Assembly: GCF_910592395.1 (NCBI RefSeq)
Contig: NC_088316.1
Coordinates: 5,086,001-5,150,000 of the forward strand
DNA length: 64,000 bases
Direction: 5' to 3'
Source: Lineus longissimus
Taxonomy: Eukaryota > Nemertea > Pilidiophora > Heteronemertea > Lineidae
This document shows positions 44,232-57,700 of the stretch, in pieces. The notes below the pieces were generated by a model, which saw only the letters and a list, made by a program, of their open reading frames with translations, was not told the origin of the DNA and made no database searches. The first letter of the stretch is position 1; every line of letters starts with the position of its first letter. The position numbers and the translations under genes were made by a program.

Positions 44232-45681
44232 GTATTAGCATTCACTTTTAATCTTTGTGGTAGTGAATGGCACCAGTCTCTTAGGAATCATACTCTAATC
44301 TAGAAGGGACAACTAATTTTTCTCCGGGGGGGGGGATTTAAAGACAGCTATACGTGCACCGTAATCATCTTGATTGTTTGTCTCACGTTGCAAGGTCAAA
44401 TCGTGGGCCTTACTTACACCACTTTACAACGTTTACAATCTTGGCATACCGTCCAAATCACAATTGTCATCCCTAAATTCCCGTCATTGGCGCGTCATTG
44501 AAGTATGCTTGACAGCAATGTGCTGGTCGCACGTAGAGATGCATCTTTAATTGTTCGGATCAGTTGTAGAAGAATGTTTTCGAGTTCTAAATAGTTTCTA
44601 TTACTTTTTCCTGACTTTTCGTTTGTCGAATTTGTCGATTATCAAAAAATTTCCGTGGTCAACTACCAGTTTACTTTGCAGCATTTACTTGCCCGACTAT
44701 CCAGAATATCATATCAATATTTCAGATTCACAACCCCACGCAGTATTTGATGCGTCGCGGTCAAACATTGTTACTGCTAAAAGGCTTAAAAAATCAATTG
44801 TAGTCTTATCTCCATTTCAGATATCACCACAAAGTCTCGCACAAGTCATTTTTATGCAAGTTCTGTTGCGAATTGGTTCACATAAGTTAATTTGACATCC
44901 AAGTATTTCCCACGTCATCGTATAGTATTATAGTTACCTTATTGTATAGTCTTACAGTTCAAAATACTGGAAAGCCTACATTTTTCCGACTAGCATTTAT
45001 TCAGTTATTAGCCAATAAAACCACCCCCGGTCGATCATGGGGTTGGACAGGCCAGATGCACTCGATCAGGTGTACGTGCAAAAATAAGGGTCCCACGACA
45101 CGAGTTGATTAGCACGGGAACTCTGGGTGTTAAGCTCAAACCTCCTAAACCCCCATCGGCATGATACATTGAATCTGCTATTGCCCTACTCTGTGGAAGC
45201 CCTAGTGTATTCCATGGACTTCTAGAATTCCGAGCATTGATCAAGGGAAAACTCTGTTGATGTCAGACTTATTTCGGAAAAGTCAGGCAAAAGGAATAGA
45301 CAAACGTAGATATTTCCACTCCTTCAGCCAACTGGCAGACAAATCTCAAAAGACGCTGCCTATTGCCAAATTAGCAGAATTCATAATTAATTTTTTGTGT
45401 TACACCTTTAAAGCAGAGGCGTAGCAAGGTTTCTGCTTGGGGGGGGGGGGGGGCGCAAAAAGTATTCGGTGGGGGCCGGGGCAAATTATACTTTTTGAAA
45501 TATTTCGATGGGTCCGGGAAATAATTGTGTACACATTTTGCACCCTCTGGTCTTCATCGATCACCCAAGTGAAAAGAAGCAACGTGAACTATGAGGTTGA
45601 ATGATTTCGATTTCTATTGTCGTCTCACATGCAATAACACGCAATTTTGAATTGATTTCAAACAATTTGGAATCTCGTAAC
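44232..45681. other. Gene-free stretch, with poly-G at about 45,440
   Basis: No supportable gene. A G run of about 14 at 45,440-45,453 is followed by a GGGGCC-rich segment. The 3' UTR of the mosaic gene must lie in its right part, but I see no clear AATAAA on the minus strand close to the stop. Confidence 0.4.
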
Positions 45682-45770
45682 TTAATCATCCTCATCGTCT
45701 TCGTCCGAGTCGCTGTTCGAGGCGCCGCTCTCCTCCACGACTTTGACAGGGGTGTATGAGTATTGGATCC
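45682..45770 (-). CDS. Terminal exon with acidic tail
   Basis: 89 nt from acceptor gttttcag to TAA at 45,682-45,684: IQYSYTPVKVVEESGASNSD then SDEDDEDD and stop. TPVKVVEESG resembles the KPVEVVGGGE linker, so the tail is probably a linker module that gained an acidic end. Asp/Glu-rich ends occur in proteins that bind calcium or basic partners, but here the role is unknown. Confidence 0.6.
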
Positions 45771-48700
45771 CTGAAAACAAAGCAGTGGAAAAGTGGTGAC
45801 CAACCCCTAGTCCGATGGCCCGATAGTCCGAAGGTACACTTCAATAAAATTCATTTTGAAAAGATCCCGCTAGTCCGATTGTCCGCTAGTCCGAAAATAG
45901 GGAAAATACCCGCTAGTCCGAAGGAAAAATGGTGCTATTCCGAAACATTCATTAAAAAAACAACCCTACCACTACCAACACCACCAAGTTGATATTGGTG
46001 TGGTCTCGGTTACCACATTTGTAACAAGATAGCAACGTCATATTTAAAGATTTTATCAAAACTTCAATTGTTTTGCATAATGAGAAACCTATATTTTAAC
46101 ATGACACACAGCATGCAATAATCTTAAATTTCTTCCTGTTCCTCGAAAATTTGAAACGTTTCATAATTGTTTTTAAAAGTTCAGAGATCTGGCGGTCAGC
46201 CAAATCATAAGCGTGTACATTCGTATTGAGCACTGTATCAATGTAGACGCTACAGATCTCCGGCATGTATGAAGAATTTCTAAAACCTTTCTAATTTTCG
46301 GCGAACAGGTATATAGATTTTAAAGCAACCATAGTATAGAAAATTCTTTCTAATCGTAAATGTATGCTTCAATGAATTGATAAGACGATGCGAAAAGCGC
46401 GAGAATAACCGAAAATCTAGAGTGGCTATAGATATTTGAAATACTTGTTCTGCCAAAAATTTAGAATCTAGAATTCATATTAACACCGTGACTGATTGAA
46501 GCTGACTATAAAATGCAACACTTACCGTATGATGCAGCATTGGCCTTTACTGTAAGAGATAAATACCAATAAGGTGTGTTAAACCCTAATTATTTTAGAC
46601 AGTTTCGCTAACAAACAGACGAAATCATGCACACCGCCATTTGAACCGACTTAAATGATGTTCAATCTGTTAGCGACACAAAATACTTACCACTTACCTT
46701 TTTAGTAATTAACGCTGTGGTTTAAGGCTAGCTAGAGTATAAACTGGGTGATATAAAAAGATTACACGCTATTTGTTCTTTAAATTTCTGCCACATGTAG
46801 CTGATGAGATCATTGCCTTTTCCTTTCCATTACTTTAAATCTCGTAAACTGCATTGGTTGTAATGAGCATTTAATACATTTTTCGACACAAACTGCAGCC
46901 GGGTATAGCCGATCACCAATCAGTCTCTCAGACCACAGATTGAGTCAGATTAACTGTTTCAATCCCCTGGGGATGGTGTAACATTGACATTTGCTAATTT
47001 TGTGGTCAGATCAACGAAGCCTTCAATTATACAAAGCACCTACAGCAGTTCATACCACTGTCTTAATAGTGCCAGATTGGAGGTTAATGACACCCAAAAA
47101 CCTGCTCAGGTGCAAAGTGCCGAAAAAAATTAAATGGCTCTAACACTGTACAATAAATTTACGCAAAAGTACAAAGTACTTACGCCATGGGAGGAAGAGG
47201 TCGGTGCTGGTAACTGGAAGGCAAGCAATATATCAAACGCAATAAAACATTTCATCATATGCCTTTTACGGCCTTCTTGGCGCGAGATGGTGCTTCACCA
47301 GCTTGGCGGCAATTTAGGACAAGTTGTAGCATTTTGGGGTTTATTTAACATTGTGCCTACCGAGTGATCTGAGTACACACCGTTTGCTTTTGTTCTTTTT
47401 GTGGAATTATAATTAGTTGTACCGCAGGAAAATCAGACGAAGGTACTCGCCATTCTTGTATAAATAACACATCGCATGCCCACTTTTTTACTTACTCTCG
47501 CACATATTCCCCATCTTCTTCGATCCCGGGGGGCAGGTCCCCTTGAACATGTCGATGTCGAATTCGCCGCCGATGGTAAATTGGCCGGATGAAGTATCGG
47601 TTGTACCTGAATACAAAATGTATGTATGTTATGAGTGTGAGGTAAATATGCACATTCATTCCATGACTGGGTCGAGAAAATCCTCGAGCCTCGTCGCTTG
47701 GATTCGGCCCAAAGTAAATGCCATCTGAAATCTGACATGGAATCATGTGAACTCAGCGTTAGGTAATTTTCCTCAAGTTGTTTTGACTGTAACTTACCAG
47801 TACCAGAAATCATGGTGTTTTTTGTTTCAGCTAACAAGGATGCCCTTCATTAAACACAACGCGAGCATCTGAGTATAACGTTTTGTGAAAACTGCGATTC
47901 AAAATTGTTTACCGCTTATGCAATACAAAATTTTTCGATAGAGTTGACATCGATTTTGTGCCACAGTGGTGACCTTTACATAATGCGTGGTTGGGTGTGA
48001 GATGGGGCGTAAATAACAAGGACGCAGCCCCAATCACCGCTTATTAGCCTTCACAATCGCGTCCCGCACTGGGTTTCCCCTGATTGCCATAGCATGAACG
48101 CATGCAAAATGCGCGTCTCAGCTTCGTTGTTTTCTGCTCATCGGATCGGATCGAACCAACAAAAAATTTGGATGTGCGATGCCTCATACTCAGAGCGAAT
48201 TCGAGGTCGCACGCAAGCGTCACCGATTTGTTCTTTAATGCTTCTCTACTTCCAAACCAAACCAACAAAGCTTATCATTTTTCGAACAATATCTCATTGA
48301 AATAGGTTTTCACTGAATGCGAAGTGCCACTCTTTTGCATAAATTTGACATTGCATGCGATATCCGTATTGTTTTGGTACAATGCAGCCTGAAATAACAG
48401 CGCAATGCTTCATATTAGGGATTGAATGCGATTTTGCCTGAATTCCACAACGCATGCAGGCTCACGAAAAAAACCCACCTTTTGTTGGGTTAATTAGAGT
48501 AGCCTTTAAAATCACATTCAGTGGAAACCTAAACATCCTTAGCGCAATAAACATTACCAACGACAAGCCAACAGGTGACGATTCAATTTCAATCCTATAG
48601 ACAAAACTCAAAACTGTGCATACAAACAATAAGTACTCGTTAATATGTATACTTACCCAGAGTGTTGACCTCCACCTTACCACCAGATGCAACATTGACA

Positions 48701-51700
48701 GGGTTGGCTGAAATCATACGTCGAGTGTCATAAAATAGCGACAGTGCTTCGTGATCAAGAAACAATAGACACATCTAATTGTTAGGCCTAAAAGTAGGCC
48801 CATTCAAGTATCATGACTTTTATTGAACAATAAGCCTTGGAATTATGTTTAAAAAGATCGAAAAACTAAATATGCACGTAAAATATATTCTAGCTCGGCA
48901 AAACAAATAAAGTAGTCGCAAAATATTAAACGGGAACACGAATAGAGATTTAGTAGGCAATTCATACTGGTTAAATGATCTTATTTCTAAGGTTTTCAGA
49001 TTCTGCCCTCTGCTGGCTAAGCAGTGAGATCACCTGACTATAGGGTACCGAACATGTGTACCAGATGTGAGACAAATAGTCGCTGAAGTTAAGAAAAGTG
49101 CCGTAGTAAAGCCTAACGACCAATTTACACCACTGTGAACTTGAAATGTAGGTCAAATCAAAATCGGTATGACATGTGATGAACACTTGCTTGGAGTACC
49201 ATCCACAAAAAAATATTATTTAAAACAAGTCACTAATAAGCGAGATATTGCACGTTTGACCTTTCAGTTTTGGCCCCCTGGTAGCCAAGTTTAGAATCAT
49301 GTTGGACCAAAATTCAGTATCGGAGGTTATCTAACCTAATGGGTCATGTGTACCAAGTTTCAAATTGTAAGCTTTAGCCATGTTAGCGGTTAAGAAACTT
49401 GCCATTGATACACTCAAACGGCCAGTTTATGACATTTGACCTCAGCTCTTGAAAAATAGGACAAATCAAAAATCCATACGACGTGTAAGTTAACCTTGCG
49501 TGGAGTACCAAGTCACCAATAAGCAAGATAATGCACGATTTTCCCTTTGAGTTTTGGCCACTGTGGTGGCCAAGTCAAGACTCATATTGAACCGAAATTC
49601 AGTGTCGGAGGTCATCTGATGTAGGAATCATGTGTACTAAATTGCAAGTTCATAGATTTAGCGGTTGAGAAACGTGCCATAGTTACAATCAAACGGCTAA
49701 TTTACGTAATTTGACCTCTGTGACCTTAAAAAGTAGGTGACATCAAAAACCCGTACGATATGAAATGTATCCATGCTAGGAAAATTAAAACCTACCATAA
49801 CAATTTTATCCAAACCCAGTAATTTATTAGAGACATATCACACTTTTCGGGTTTTTACTTTTGGCCGTCTGGTGGCCAAGCCAAAAATCAGATCAGACCG
49901 AAAGTAAGCGTCAATAGGTCACCTGACCTGGGGCGTCCTGTACACATTGCCTTAGCGGTTAAGAAACGTTGATGATATTCTCGGAGAAAGAAATAGCCCT
50001 GGAAGACACTTATTAGTATGATGACATGAAGACGCCCCTCAATTGTGAAACTGCAGGATGACAATCAAAGTCTAATGGATTTGATAATGAGGCTTCGCAT
50101 CTCTCACGAACTTTCTTGACAAATTGTGAATTCAAACAGATCACATGCATGATACAAATTTGACAAATTGTGAATTCAAACAGATCACATGCATGATACA
50201 AATAATTGGTTTTCGTACATCGTTATTCAATGAAAGATGCGGAAGCTCACTTAATGAATTATGACTTACGTTTGCACTTGCAGATAGGACAGCCATTTTC
50301 ATCTTTCACATTCCCATTGGGGCAGAACATTCTACAAAGAGGTCCGCACTTCTTGCCTTCTGCAAGCAGAGGTCAGTGCAAATAATAAGACATGGCAACT
50401 TTTACATGACCTTTAGTTTAAGAACCTTATATTAAAAAAAAAACACCTGACAGTGTCTGCTTGTCATGGAGAACGTGTGTCTTTGAAAACGTATTTAGTG
50501 GATACCTTCTCTTAACAGTATATATCAATATATCCTAAATGCAATGAAGATTACCTATGAGAAGCCAACGGGAAATATTCAGTTGCAATCTTATAGACAA
50601 AACTCGAAACAGTGCATACAAACAATGATAGTACTCGTAAAAATGTATACTCACCAGATACTTCTCCTCCACCAACAACCTCGACAGGCTTGGCTGAAAT
50701 CATACGTCGAGTGTCATAAAATTGCGTCAGTACAGGGTGATGAAAAAAAATAGATGCACCTAATTTTTTGGCCTAAAAGTAGTCCCATTTAAATATCAGG
50801 AATTTTATTGAACAATAATCTTAATAATTATGTTTAAAAAGAACGAAAAACTAAATCGGCACGTAAAATATATTTTAGCTTGGCAAAACAAAGATTTTCA
50901 GATTCTGAGTCCTGCTGGCCAAGCAGTGAGATCACCTAGGGTGCCGAACATGTGTACCAGATGTGAGACAAATAGTCGCTGCAGTTAAGAAAAGTGCCAT
51001 AGTAAAGCCTAACGACCAATTGACACTATTTCACCACTGTGAACTTGAAAAGTAGGTCAAATCAAAATCGGTATGACATGTCATGAATCATTGCTTGGAG
51101 TACCATCCACAAAAAAAATTATTGAAAACAAGTCACTAATAAGCAAGATATTGCACTTTTGACCTTTTCAGTTTTGGCCCCCTGGTAGCCAAGTTTAGAA
51201 TCATGTTGGACCGAAATTCAGTGTCGGAGGTTATCTGATGCAGGGATTCATGTGTACTAAATTGCAAGTTCATAGATTAAGCTTTTAAGAAGAGTGCCAT
51301 AGTACAAATTCACGTCATTTGACCTCTGTGACCTTAAAAAGTAGGTCAAATCAAAAATCCGTACGATATGTGATGTATCCTTGCTGGGAAAATTAAAACC
51401 TACCATATCGAAAACGAGTCATCACACTTTTTAGGTTTTCACTTTTGGCCGTCTGGTGGTCAAGTCAAAATTAGATCAGGCCAAAACTCAGTGCCAGATC
51501 AAGAGAGGTCACCTGACCTGGGGCGTCCTGTGTACAAAAGTTCATAGCCTTAGCGGTTAAGAAACGCGTCACTGATTTTGAAACATGATACAGACGACGA
51601 CCACGACGACGCAGACGAGGACGGACGACGAGGACATTACGTTATAGTATAGACCCTTTCTACGATGAGCCAAAGAGGCCGATGATAAATAATGCATTAC

Positions 51701-54700
51701 ACTTAGTTGATACTGCAAAACTGAAACACTCTAAACTTGAAGCTTGCACGTATACTTTTCGAAATCACCAAGAGGTTATTACTCGGTGAAGCAGTCTTGA
51801 GTGTCCCCAGGAAAAAGTGTCCTTTCCTAATATGGTGACGGCTTATGGTTTGATTTTTCTAATAGCCATTACCTTCAATTCCTCAGGTACATTGCAGATT
51901 GAAAGCGGAAATTTTTTTCCAGAATATTTTTGTCTCCGGGACACTCTATTCTACTGTAGGACAGTTAAAATGGTGTGGGTAGACACATGGGCACACTGGC
52001 CAGGTCATAACCGTATACGCCGCAAGGATTGTCCGATGATTTGTCAGGTTAACCAATAAGCATGAGCTGAACTAGTGTAAACAGGTCAGCTGCGCCTAGG
52101 GTGGTTCGCAATGGCTTTGTCGTTTGATGTTTGTAAATCCAACTTGGGGAAAAAAACCTACGCCGAAGTTTAGCAACTCCACCGAAGGTTTTGCAACGGC
52201 AAAAACCGAAGTTTTAGCCTTTCCGTAGTTTTTGGCACTTCACACACGCCTAGTGTTTATGATATGCGGCTAAAAGGGTTATAAATAACGAACTAGCAAA
52301 TATTATTTACAATGTTTATTTTTCACCAATTAAGTCTAAACTGGTAAGTGATCGGAGGGCAAAAAAATATAAATCGTATAGCAAATAGAGTCCGACACAC
52401 ACTGTACACAGTCATATTTAGATATGAGCGTTCGACTCCCGCCTGAATTATAAACAATGAAGTCTCGCAACCCATTAAGTTTTTGCTCACAAGTATATCA
52501 TTTATGCTTTACAGTGTATATGGTTTTCCAAAAAAAATGCACAAAGTGGCTTGACAAATCTTGGTAAACCAGTAAAAAAATTACCTTTTCTGAAGCATGA
52601 TGATTTACATATAGTTGATAAGAAAACGTTAATTCGCACAAATCTATAAAATACTGCGATCCTTATTATATTTCTTGAATGTAATGCACCATAAATGTAA
52701 TGCACAAAAACAACACAAAGTTGAACCGACACCAACCATGCCTACAACGTTCCGCCATTCGGCCGTTCTAAACGGCTTACCATCCACGTCTTGATCAAAA
52801 CACTGTTTGGTATCCAGAGAGGGAGTCGTAAGTAATCGAGTGGATTGAGCAAGACTAGATATAAGAATGCAGCGAAAATTTGCTTTGAAAAAAGTATATT
52901 TTCTAACTCTTTTGATGACTATAGAATGCTGAACCAGTGTGATTTTCAAAATTGATTCGTCACAAGTTTGAAATCAAGTGTCAAAATTCGTACAGACACG
53001 ACTTTTGCAGGGAAAGGGTTAAGTTTTGCAGCCAAGTCGTACGAAGTTGGTATCGTTTGGTGTCGTTACTATTGTAAGAGGTCAAACTATAAGTAGTAAT
53101 AAACTCGTTATATTTCAGTCAATTTTGAATTTCAAAAACTATTTGTTAGAAAAATACATTGGCTAGTTTCCAAATGCATCGTAGCAAAATGCTGCACCCT
53201 TTTCTTTCGTGACTGGACAATTACACTTCTGATTTGCTTATCTGAGGATTGTATTAAGCCAAAGTCTTCATAATTCATACCGCTCCAAAAGGCGTTTTAG
53301 AGCTGTACGAATGGTTTTATCTTTAAGGAGATGTAAACGTTGTCATGGTGAAATAACGAAATATTGTGAATAATCAGCCTGAACGTAATAGGTGAGGATC
53401 AACCTAAAGGATATCAAACATCCATGTACAGTTGGTGCGACAGATAAAACAGACTGATTACCTGTATCAAGAATTCATAAAGACTTTATTTATTCTAGCC
53501 GGTATCAATAACAAAATTCTAAACCCTCAAAAACGTATCTAAAAGAACCATATACAATGATTTGAAATCGTCAATTTACGCCCTTTTATTAGAAATTGTT
53601 CATTCTGGATTAGACTAAGTTACATGGTAGTTAGCAAGTAAAACGATATAGCAAAACGTCAAATTGTAATTAAAATTAGAGATCATAATATACGCCGTGT
53701 TCCTAATGTGACCAGTGACTCATTCCGAGCTATTTCTTTCACTGAATTGTAGACATGGGCTGAATTGTAGACAAGGCCAACGCTAACGCCGTGTGTTCAA
53801 AACTTGAAATTTGAAATTGATTTGATTTTTTTTAATTATGTGAATACAATGAACTTAAGGAATTGAACCCGAGGCGGAGGACCTTGGTTGAGTTACCAAG
53901 ACACTCTCGGGTGGAGCTAAAATACAGTCCAAACCCGAGCCGACAGGCGAGGGTTTGGACGAAATTTTAGCTCCACCCGAGAGTGTCTTGGTAACTCAAC
54001 CAAGGTCCGAAGCCGAGGGTTCAATTTCTATTCTAAAATACCTCAAACTTAAAAAGATAGGCCACGAAATAACTTGAATATGTGCGAATTTGGCAAATTC
54101 CATCCATCGCCTGCCCGGAGCGCCGGTAGCGCCGTTGTTTACATTATGTTACGGCAGCGCGTATAGGAAGTCCGGATCGGCTCGCTCAAGTGACGCTAAA
54201 ATCCGCGCAAATGGGCTATTTGGAGCGTTTTTCTCAGCAAATATGTGTAGTGCTCATTAAAAACCTTAGGGTGGTTGATGCTTCCTTGGCTGATTTGTGT
54301 TTGAAGCAGTGTTTTGAGAGCCTCAAACTTCTGAAGTGAGCTGTGTGCATGGTTCCACATTTTAGTGCAACCCGAGGGAACTTTGGTAGAGCATCTTGGT
54401 TGCGTGTCCAAAACACTCCACTCTCAGAACGAGGCTTATGCATTTTCCATTTAAAAGTTGACTTTACGGTACCAAGGTATTTTAGAATATAAATTTAAGC
54501 ATTGCTTGTGTGTACCCGATATATACTCGATAGGTCAATATTCATCCCTTTGACATGTCTGGGTACTGCACTCCAATGTAACAACGTACAACTCTATTTG
54601 GCGCAGACAAAAATATATGAGTTTACTCACGGTGAAAGAAAATTCTCCCTCGCGTATAGTAGCCAACAAGAATATTCCATTGATGAGTTTACTCTCGGGG

Positions 54701-57700
54701 AAAGAAATAGCCCTGGAAGACACTGATTATGACATGACAGGATGATGAGCAAAGCCTTATATGGATTTGATAATGAGCCTCCGCATCGCTCACAAACTTT
54801 ATTTACAAATTGTGAATTCGAATAGATCATATTCATGATCGATGCGGAAGCTCACTTAATGAATTATGACTTACGTTTGCACTTGCAGATGGGACAGCCA
54901 TTTTCATCTTTCACATTCCCATGGGGGCAGAACATTCTACAAAGAGGCCCGCACTTCTTACCTTCTGCAAGCAGAGGTCAGTGCAAATAATTAGACGTGG
55001 TAACTATTACATGACCTTTAGTTTAAGAACGTTATGTTAAAAAAAACACGTGACTGTGACTGCTTGTCATGAAGAACTGAAAGCAGAAAAATTTGTTTAT
55101 TTCTTTCGAATAGCGTGGTCCAGTTATTCCAATAAGCTGTCGTCCATTAGCGATCGCAGACGAAGAACAAGAAAATAACAGGGGCAAAGGCGGTCGGTGA
55201 TGGGTTACAGGTATTTATGTGAACACCTCCGATATATATCTTTTTTACAGTCAAGAATTCACAGAATGATATGGCAAGACAATGCAGGTCAAGCCCTCGA
55301 TCAACTAAAATCAAAATTTTTCTGGGAGCGCATTAATCGGGCATTCACACTCTAGATTTCAGCTCTGTCACCTATGGTGGTCCACCTAACCTAGATATGC
55401 ACCCACCCATGGTCTGACCAGCCTTCTCCCCTGAACAGAGTGCTTAATGGTGTATGGAACTCGTTTGAAGAAAATGAACTGCTGTTCCACGATGTATACA
55501 TGGTTGCAAATAGTTGCTTGCAGATAGACTTTTCACTAGGTTGTTCATGAATATGGGCTAGAACAGTCTGTGGTTGGTCACTGTAGACAAAGACACACTT
55601 GTTATAACAGTAATGTAATATCTCGGCATGCATAGTACGAGCACTCACTTCCCCATATATAGTAAATATCATAGTCACGTCTCTGGGATCATCCTTCCCG
55701 TTTACAGCAACTGCTAGCATGGGGAATATGGACATGTGCCTTGACGCCACTTCCAAGGCCTTGAAAGGGAAAACGTGACATTCTGAAAATTAACACTAGC
55801 TCGATCAAGGACTTTTCTTTGTCAGTTTCCAAACGGTGAACCTGATATAACTTCGAAAACAGCAGACCGGCAGGCAATATACCTATGTCGGGGCGATAAG
55901 CACTTTCAGAATAATTTGTGACACTGATACAGATACAAAAAATATTCGTTCGTTGGCATTTGTCCCAAATAGTTTTTGCTGATTTCTGTGACTGTTCAGA
56001 GACAGTTAAGTTTGTTCGTTCATTTTTTCGTCATCATCATGACCCGATAGTGGTTGCCATCTCCTTCAACCTTTGCCATAACGCCGCTGTGTGCGCCTTA
56101 AAAGAAATTAAATAGATTGCATGAAGATCAGACTCGTCCTAATCGCGACTGATCGCGCGGTAGTAACTAGTAACACAAAACATGTTTTCACACAGTTATT
56201 TTAGGCAGTATAAACATATTAGGTGTCTTAACCATATGTGTACAAATGGCCTGGCCACGCCTTCAGTAGAAACCCTTCAAATTAGCTGGGAGATCATTCA
56301 CGAACAAACACTTTGCGACATCCGCAAAGAAGAAACACCTGTACTGATTATTCTGATTTTATAACTAACTTGCTGGCCTGACTGAAGAATCCACTGCCAC
56401 TTTTTTGCTCTAATGAGAAATGCCCTTTATTTCGTCACTCAAACCGAAGCTAATGACCTTTTTTGGGAAATGGCAGTGAATTGTCAGGTCGCTCCTTCAA
56501 CAACACTAATAATAGCCTTTATTCCTACAATCTCTAGCTGGTATATAACCCTGGTGTGATTACCACAGAGTACGGTTATTCTCCTTTCGAACCCAACAAT
56601 GACCTGTGATTTTGAATATTTGAGTAGTATGTTCTGCAAATGATATGCAGCACAGAAATATTGATGTCATATAAATCTTTTCCTTCTGTCATCCAACTCG
56701 TTGGGAATCTACCTAAAGCATGCATGAACGATCTTGACCGACATGAAGGATTTCTTCCTTTCTCCGATCTTACCTCCCATCCCGACCGAAAGCTGTGGTC
56801 TTCCACCCGCTGAAAAAAATTGTAATTTATCGGATCAATTCTCTCACGATGGCGGCAAGTGATACTTTAAGAGATCAGCGCGAAACCAGCCAGTCAGGTT
56901 GCTGCTTTAATTGAAAGACTACTGAATGATGTGTCCACCACTGTTTTTGATGTCTGGCATCTCTCACCGTACAGGCATTCGATTGGTATAAAAAAAAAAG
57001 AGATATTGCAATCAGTATTGAATAAAATCATTATGTAACGGATGGTTCACCATGCGCATAAGCTATTTGTACTGATCTGGCACCTAAAACTAAAGCTGTG
57101 TCTTACTGGGCCTTTAAAACGTCTTGAAAACGTTTTAAGTCTTTAAAACGGTTTAGGGTGCCACACTAGAGGGTCCTTAAAACGTTTTGAAACCGTTTTA
57201 ACGAGAACGATTCATGATACGCTTTCAAGTCGTCTTGAAACCGTTTCAGCTAAAACGGTTCTGTGGCATTTTGAATGTGGTGCTATCAATGCGTTGTACG
57301 CATGCGCATGAGTGATTTTTACTTTACTTCCGTTCTGAAGCTTACAACTTACAACCAAAACGACTTCAGTGTGACCCGCTCAAAACGATTTGAAGACGCT
57401 TTGAGAACGCTTTTAAAATCTAGTGTGGCCTGTGCGTTTTTGCTAAAACGTTTTCCGTCAGACGTTTTACGGAGAACGATTTCAGATCGGATTCAGTGGG
57501 AACACAGCTTTAGATGATTGCACTTGTTCAAGTGTAAGTGTGGGGAAGTGGCCTTTCAATGTTTCTATTTTTCCACTCTATTTTACAAATGGATAATGAC
57601 AGATTGTCACAATATAGTGTACTTTATCCCACATGCCTTGCATTGTCAGGTCAGTGTTATTGAGTGCTGATTTCATATGAAGAGGTGTGGGCAGCCTGGG

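Larger units (their letters stand above)
48640..51560. repeat. Intronic duplication with 300-bp repeats
   Basis: The block 48,640-49,990 recurs at 50,640-51,560, including a linker exon. Inside are imperfect repeats about 300-350 bp apart (near 49,080, 49,430, 49,720, 51,000, 51,330) with landmarks such as GTAGGTCAAATCAAAA and TTTTGGCC[C/G]. Non-coding. Confidence 0.7.

Noticed and set aside
44551-44895. 114-codon plus-strand ORF
   Set aside because: No motif, no splice signals, AT-rich composition; likely chance.
55918-56115. Short plus-strand ORFs around 56 kb
   Set aside because: No motifs, and they lie in what reads as intron of the minus-strand gene.
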